DNA of 9,093 bases from JBDSEG01 sp039920165 (GTDB lineage: Bacteria > Pseudomonadota > Gammaproteobacteria > Burkholderiales > Burkholderiaceae_C), in contig JBDSEG010000398.1 in the NCBI GenBank assembly GCA_039920165.1, forward strand, positions 1 through 9,093, given 5' to 3'. Numbering within the stretch: the stretch's first letter is position 1; each line of letters opens with the position of its first letter. Below, piece by piece: positions 5,323-9,093 of this stretch. A program made the position numbers and the translations under genes. Under the pieces are notes generated by a model. It saw only the letters and a list, made by a program, of their open reading frames with translations, had not been told where the DNA came from and did not search any database.

Positions 5323-7719
5323 TCACGCGTCGTTGCGGCCCGCGGCCTGCGCCAGCCAGCCATGCAGGCGCGCCGCCCGCACCGGCTTGGAAAGCCATGC
5401 GTGGCCGCTCGCGCGCACCTCGGCGAGTCGCGCGGCCGAGCTTGCGCCCGACAGCAGCAGCGCCGGCAAGCCCTCGCCGCAGGCGCCGCGCAGCGTGCGG
5501 ATCGCGTCGATGCCGTTGCGCCCGTCGCTCAACTGGAAGTCGACCAGCGCCGCATGCAGGCGCCGCGCCGGATATTCGCCGGCCTGCGCCAGCACCTCTT
5601 CGCCGGTGGACCCGGCCACCACGTCGCAGCCCCAGCGGGTCAGCAACTCGGTCATGCTGTCGCGCACGGCGGGATCGTCGTCGATGACCGCGACCCCCAG
5701 TCGCGCGATCGACCCGACGCTCTCGCCGGCATCCGGATCGGCGGCAAGTTCGATCGCCGGCGCCTCGGTCGCCGGCAGGTCGATGCGGAAACGCGACCCG
5801 CGGCCGGTCCGCGAATGCAGCGCGAGCGGGTGCCCAAGCAGCCGCGCCAGCCGTCGCACGATCGACAGGCCGAGGCCGAGGCCGGCGGCCCGGTTGCGCT
5901 CGCGATTGCCGAGTTGGTAGAACTCCTCGAACACGCGCTCGAACTCGGCTTCGGGAATTCCCGGTCCGCTATCCCAGACCTCGATCCGCCAGAACGGCTG
6001 CGGCGTGTCCGCGCTGCGCAGCCGGCACGCGAGCAGCACCCCGCCGCTGCGCGTGTACTTGACCGCATTGCCGAGCAGGTTGCGCACGATGCGCTCCACC
6101 AGCAGCGGATCGCTGAGCGCGTTCAGCTCGCGCGAGCGCGCATCGATGCGCAGCGCCAGGCGCAGCGCATGGTCGGCGGCCTGCGACGCGAATTCATCGC
6201 ACAGCCGGCGCAGCATCGGCTCGAGTGCGAAGGCTCGCGGCTGCGGCTCGATCGCGCCTGCATCGATGCGCGAGATATCGAGCAAGGCATCGAACAGGCT
6301 GTCGAGCGCGAGCATCGAAGCCTCCATGCGCTCGATCAGATCGTCGCGCGCAGCAGTGTCGCGCTCGGCGCGCAGCGCCGCCATGTACAGCCCGAGCGCA
6401 TTCATCGGTTGGCGCAGGTCATGGCTGGCGGCAGCGAGAAAACTGCTCTTGGCGCGATCGGCGCCCTCGGCGGTTTCCTTGGCGATGCGCATCGACTCAA
6501 GCGCCGCGCGCAACTCCACACTCTTCGCCGCGACGCGCCGCTCGAGGTCGGCATTGAGCCGCTCGAGATCGCGGGCGGCGTGCACGAAGCCGTCGATCAG
6601 CATCGATGCGACCAGGGGAAAGAAGGCCAGCCCGGAGAAATACGTCAGCAGCACCGGGTTGTTGTCGCCCTGGCCGGCGCTTGTCAACCAGTCCGACAGT
6701 CCGAACGCGAAGGCCGTGGCCGCCGCGACGACCAGCAGGACGGCGTGAAGCCCGCGCCTCTGCCATGCGAAATAACCGACCGCCATCGCACCGATCGCCA
6801 CTACGCCGACCCAGCCGAGCCGCCACAACATCAGCGTCGAGTCGAGCACATTCGCTGCATTGGCGGCATAAACGACCGCCGGGCCAAGCGCGAGGGCAAC
6901 CCACAACGAGCGTTCGAAGTAGGGAAGGCGCCAATGCGCCAGGCGGATGCAGAACACCACGATGGGGGCCACGAAGAAGCCGAAGCCGAGGTTCCACCAG
7001 ATCGCGAAGTGCGGATAGGGCAGCAGTGGATCGGAAAGCACGCCCCACACGCTGTGCAGCGACCACACCACCCCGCCAACGCCGAAAAAGCCGTAGAGCG
7101 TCTCCTCGCGCCGCCGCAGCCACAGCAAGAGCACGGTTCCGGACAGCGCGAAGATGATCGCCGCCGATACGACCGGCGCATGCACCTGCCACCACAGCTT
7201 GCGATCGTACAAAGGGCGCAACTGCGATTCGGGGCCGATCCACACTTTCGACAGGCTGGTCCTGCGTCGCGCCTCGAGCGCAATCTCGATTCGGTTGATG
7301 CCGGGTTGAAGCCATTCGTCGGGCACCGTCGCAAACAGCAGCCGGTCGGCGCCACGCGGTCCGGAACGGTCGGGCTCGCGCAGCGCGTCGACTACCGTGT
7401 GGCCGTTTACCTGCACACGCGCGCGGTTCAACAGCCCCGGCACATAGAGCGCAGCGGCGCGCGGCGCCGGTCCGAGATCGACCTGCATCTCGTATACCGG
7501 GCGCAGTGCGCTCTCGCCGGCCGCGATGGCGACGAATTCGGGCAGGGTCACAGTCGCTTCAAGGCGCCCCGGCAGCGTACGAACGGCCTTCGCGACGATC
7601 TGCACCGACGGCGGCGCCGCGTCCCGCGCGGCGAGCGCGGATCCGAGCCCCAGCGACGCGAAGATGCAAACCGCGGCGCACCACCACCGCGGCTTCGCCC
7701 CCTCGAGATTCCCATCCAT
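5323..7719 (-). CDS. Hybrid sensor histidine kinase with exported N-terminal domain and seven membrane helices
   Basis: The 798-residue product starts with a signal-like segment (residues 12-31). An exported beta-rich region follows at about 35-175, with ALYVPGLLNRARVQVNGHTV and LQPGINRIEIAL resembling the jelly-roll sugar-binding domains found before 7TM signalling modules. About seven hydrophobic helices span 180-380. A short coiled coil at 383-420 joins the HisKA domain, where His433 in SHDLRQPMNAL is the likely phosphosite. The ATPase domain has the N-box NLLGNAVKYT at 547-556, DSGPGIP at 583-589 and GLGLGL at 613-618. A C-terminal receiver has Asp680-682, acceptor Asp727 in LVDFQLSDG, Ser757 and Lys778 in LSKPV. 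No HPt domain is present. The architecture is close to 7TMR-DISM kinases; the ligand is unknown. The ATG at 7719 fits the signal sequence, with a weak GGGG site upstream. The partner is the regulator immediately downstream. Confidence 0.94.
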   Translation of the reverse strand: MDGNLEGAKPRWWCAAVCIFASLGLGSALAARDAAPPSVQIVAKAVRTLPGRLEATVTLPEFVAIAAGESALRPVYEMQVDLGPAPRAAALYVPGLLNRARVQVNGHTVVDALREPDRSGPRGADRLLFATVPDEWLQPGINRIEIALEARRRTSLSKVWIGPESQLRPLYDRKLWWQVHAPVVSAAIIFALSGTVLLLWLRRREETLYGFFGVGGVVWSLHSVWGVLSDPLLPYPHFAIWWNLGFGFFVAPIVVFCIRLAHWRLPYFERSLWVALALGPAVVYAANAANVLDSTLMLWRLGWVGVVAIGAMAVGYFAWQRRGLHAVLLVVAAATAFAFGLSDWLTSAGQGDNNPVLLTYFSGLAFFPLVASMLIDGFVHAARDLERLNADLERRVAAKSVELRAALESMRIAKETAEGADRAKSSFLAAASHDLRQPMNALGLYMAALRAERDTAARDDLIERMEASMLALDSLFDALLDISRIDAGAIEPQPRAFALEPMLRRLCDEFASQAADHALRLALRIDARSRELNALSDPLLVERIVRNLLGNAVKYTRSGGVLLACRLRSADTPQPFWRIEVWDSGPGIPEAEFERVFEEFYQLGNRERNRAAGLGLGLSIVRRLARLLGHPLALHSRTGRGSRFRIDLPATEAPAIELAADPDAGESVGSIARLGVAVIDDDPAVRDSMTELLTRWGCDVVAGSTGEEVLAQAGEYPARRLHAALVDFQLSDGRNGIDAIRTLRGACGEGLPALLLSGASSAARLAEVRASGHAWLSKPVRAARLHGWLAQAAGRNDA

Positions 7720-7766
7720 TGCGACGCCCCGTAGAGCGCCGCTTCGACGGAGGCAGCGCGTGCCCT

Positions 7767-7796
7767 ATTGCACTCCAATCGGTGCAGCGGTGCAAT
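7767..7796 (-). promoter_or_regulatory. Candidate kinase promoter overlapping an inverted repeat
   Basis: In the 101-base gap upstream of the kinase gene, ATTGCAC (7767-7773) and GTGCAAT (7790-7796) form a perfect seven-base inverted repeat with a 16-base spacer. A further GGTGCA at 7781-7786 repeats the half-site. Read on the minus strand, TTGCAC and TGCAAT are 17 bases apart, an ideal -35/-10 spacing, with three and four of six consensus matches respectively. A regulator binding the repeat would overlap the promoter. No binding protein can be named. Confidence 0.38.
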
Positions 7797-7820
7797 CGCA
7801 TCGCCCGAGGACGAGGCCGC

Positions 7821-8108
7821 TCAGCCGCCGTGCGGTGCGTATGACTGCAGGAGCAGATCGCTCTCGCTCGGCAGCTGTTGGCCAGGGACCTGCGACGACA
7901 CGGGTAATGAAGATATCGGGCCGGGTCGAGCCAGCTCGCTCGACACCGGCACCGGCTGCCGATCGGAGTCGCCCGGGCGCAGGATCGCCATGGCGCTTGC
8001 CATCGCGACGACTGCCAGAGCGAGGACCGCCCCGCCGCTCACGTAGTTCACCGCCTTGCGCGCTGACGCAGCGTCGTTGTGCGCGCCCATCCTTTGAACG
8101 AGGTTCAT
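7821..8108 (-). CDS. Small single-pass membrane protein with Pro/Ser-rich tail
   Basis: The predicted 95-residue product has a basic N-terminus (Arg6, Arg17, Lys18), one hydrophobic helix, GGAVLALAVVAMASAMAIL, at 25-43, and a polar tail rich in proline and serine. By the positive-inside rule the tail should lie in the periplasm. It repeats P(V/I)SS three times at 54-57, 64-67 and 69-72. The ATG at 8108 has GGGAG six bases upstream, a good site. The frame is open further upstream but that part is antisense to the DUF1992 gene and has no protein-like character. The gene precedes the hybrid kinase on the same strand by 101 bases. I do not recognise a family; an anchor or accessory role is only a guess. 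Confidence 0.62.
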   Translation of the reverse strand: MNLVQRMGAHNDAASARKAVNYVSGGAVLALAVVAMASAMAILRPGDSDRQPVPVSSELARPGPISSLPVSSQVPGQQLPSESDLLLQSYAPHGG

Positions 8109-8129
8109 GCCGGGCTCCCGTTGGTTGCA

Positions 8130-8147
8130 TCGCGGCAGCTGCCGCGA
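8130..8147. promoter_or_regulatory. Perfect 18-base palindrome upstream of the small membrane protein gene
   Basis: TCGCGGCAGCTGCCGCGA is a perfect palindrome, lying 21 bases upstream of the ATG of the small membrane protein gene and inside the 177-base divergent gap. Symmetric sites of this length in divergent gaps often bind dimeric regulators. In RNA the minus-strand transcript could also fold here, close to the ribosome binding site. No known operator consensus is recognised. Confidence 0.4.
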
Positions 8148-8169
8148 CCCATTCACCTTAGGCAACAGA

Positions 8170-8185
8170 GGGCGCGCTCGCGCCC
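8170..8185. other. GC-rich inverted repeat in the divergent gap
   Basis: GGGCGCG (8170-8176) and CGCGCCC (8179-8185) are exact reverse complements separated by CT. As RNA they would form a six-pair stem closed by a GCTC tetraloop, extendable by two pairs past a bulged C. It sits 23 bases from the 18-base palindrome. No T-run is adjacent on either strand, so it is not a convincing terminator. Confidence 0.4.
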
Positions 8186-8285
8186 CTCGGACGAGACTGG
8201 CGCGGTCGTTCCGACGGCATCGGCCGGAAGGCATAGAACGCATGGCGCCGTCACAATGGAGCCGGGACCACGTCGGGAGCCTCGC

Positions 8286-8618
8286 ATGCCCACCCTGGAC
8301 GAGCACATCGCGCAAAGCCTGCGCGAGGCACAACGCAGCGGCGAGCTGCAATCGGCCGCAAGCTGGGGCAAGCCGCTCGATCTGGACGACGGCTATGCAC
8401 AGACGCCCGAAGAACTTCGGATGGCATTCAAGGCGCTGAAGGATGCCGGCATGGTGCCGCCCGAGGTCGAGACCATGCGGCAGATCGCGGCACTCGCGCG
8501 CAGCATCGAAGCCGAGCCCGATGCGACCGACGTGCAGGCCCGGCGCCAGCGCCTGTCGGAGTTGCGCCAGCATCTCGCGCTGCGCTTGGAAAAGCTGCGC
8601 AGCAGCGGCAGCCTCTGA
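8286..8618 (+). CDS. DUF1992 (DnaJ-C28-like) domain protein
   Basis: The 110-residue product matches the DUF1992 family, also called the DnaJ homologue subfamily C member 28 conserved domain, of which E. coli YhdN is a small bacterial member. The signature is visible in order: HIAQSLREAQRSGEL at 7-21, the core WGKPLDLDD at 27-35, the PEEL-RMAFKALKDAGMVPPEVE segment at 42-62, and a helical C-terminal half rich in Arg, Leu and Gln. There is no J domain, so it is not a DnaJ co-chaperone in the usual sense, and the family's biochemical role is unsettled. No signal peptide or membrane helix is present. The ATG at 8286 has GGGAG six bases upstream. The gene is divergent from the small membrane protein and converges on the cyclase gene with a 16-base gap. 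Confidence 0.9.
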   Translation: MPTLDEHIAQSLREAQRSGELQSAASWGKPLDLDDGYAQTPEELRMAFKALKDAGMVPPEVETMRQIAALARSIEAEPDATDVQARRQRLSELRQHLALRLEKLRSSGSL

Positions 8619-8634
8619 GGCAGGTCCGATCCGA

Positions 8635-9093
8635 TCAGCCGGTCACCGAACCGATCCGCTCGACCGAGAAGGCCGGCACCGGCTGCGCGAATCCCTTCAG
8701 CGCGAGCGGGCCGAGCGGCTGCACCTCGACGATGTCCTCCACGCTCGCAAAGGTCTTCCGACAGACCAGCACCTGGCCGGCCAGCGCCTCGGCGCACAGG
8801 CGCGCCGCGAGATTGGTGACGTTGCCGATCGCCGCATAGTCCCAGCGCCCTTCGAAGCCGATCTGGCCGAGCGTGGCATAGCCTTGCGCGACACCACAGC
8901 CCAGGCCGAGTTCGTGGCCGCGCTTGCGCCAGATGTCGCGCAGCGCAAGAAACGCCTGCTGCATCTCGATCGCCATGCGCACCGCCTGTTCGGCCGGGCG
9001 CTCGATCGGCTGCGGATCGTTGAAGAACACCATCACCGAGTCGCCGGCAAAGCGTTCCAGCGTGCCGCCGTGCTCGAGCACGATGCGGCCCAT
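8635..9093 (-). CDS. Class III adenylate/guanylate cyclase, C-terminal part
   Basis: The 152 visible residues are the later part of a class III nucleotidyl cyclase domain; the start lies beyond the right edge. The Met at the edge is probably internal, since the first metal-binding Asp and the preceding helices are absent. LERFAGDSVMVFF near visible residues 12-24 holds the second metal-binding Asp (Asp18). GRWDYAAIGNVTNLAARL at 82-99 holds Asp85 at the adenine-contact position and the Asn94-x3-Arg98 transition-state pair. The protein ends shortly after the fold, with LKGFAQPVPAFSV. It should make cAMP from ATP, usually as a homodimer with two shared active sites. The usual Lys of the (K)FxGD motif is Arg14 here. 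N-terminal sensory or membrane domains are expected in this family but cannot be seen. Confidence 0.9.
   Translation of the reverse strand: MGRIVLEHGGTLERFAGDSVMVFFNDPQPIERPAEQAVRMAIEMQQAFLALRDIWRKRGHELGLGCGVAQGYATLGQIGFEGRWDYAAIGNVTNLAARLCAEALAGQVLVCRKTFASVEDIVEVQPLGPLALKGFAQPVPAFSVERIGSVTG

Noticed and set aside
5245..7734. An 829-codon open frame on the plus strand antisense to the hybrid kinase
   Set aside because: Its translation is rich in Arg, Gln, Ala and His without domains, as expected for a mirror frame in GC-rich DNA. The kinase on the other strand has complete motifs.
8109..8573. Upstream extension of the small membrane protein frame to 250 residues
   Set aside because: It runs antisense through the DUF1992 gene. 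The ATG at 8108 has its own good ribosome binding site.
8635..8670. Possible terminator hairpin between the convergent DUF1992 and cyclase genes
   Set aside because: Only a four-pair CGGT/ACCG stem is visible, inside the cyclase coding end, with no T-run.

Overview
The window is GC-rich DNA with no mobile elements, CRISPR array or RNA genes that I can see. GC content is near 70% in most stretches I counted. The roughly 300-residue form of PurC, the overall protein flavour and the dense overlapping gene layout suggest a betaproteobacterium, probably of the Burkholderiales. That placement is an inference from sequence style, not a measured phylogeny.

Left part (1-4199). On the minus strand, an MFS permease gene (3284-2049) is followed by purC (1984-1055). 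purC is in turn followed by a TPR-like protein gene that starts on GTG, overlaps the purC stop codon by four bases and runs off the left edge. Divergent from the permease, a plus-strand alpha/beta hydrolase gene (3357-4199) carries a complete Ser-Asp-His triad.

Centre (4219-8108, all minus strand). This is a signalling cluster read right to left. First comes a small single-pass membrane protein (8108-7821). Next is a 798-residue hybrid histidine kinase with an exported beta-rich domain and about seven membrane helices (7719-5323). A NarL/LuxR-type response regulator follows 22 bases later (5300-4671), then a small exported Sel1/TPR-like protein (4578-4219). A candidate promoter overlapping an inverted repeat precedes the kinase gene, and a hairpin straddles the end of the regulator gene. 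The likely logic is envelope sensing, phosphotransfer to the regulator and transcriptional output. The two small envelope proteins may be accessories or targets, which is inference.

Right part (8286-9093). A plus-strand DUF1992 (DnaJ-C28-like) gene converges on the C-terminal half of a class III adenylate cyclase gene on the minus strand, whose start lies beyond the window. The 177-base gap between the small membrane protein and the DUF1992 gene holds a perfect 18-base palindrome and a strong GC hairpin.

Most of the window is ordinary chromosomal content. The least explained parts are the sensor module with its small flanking envelope proteins, the GC dip inside the TPR-like gene, and the structured intergenic DNA.
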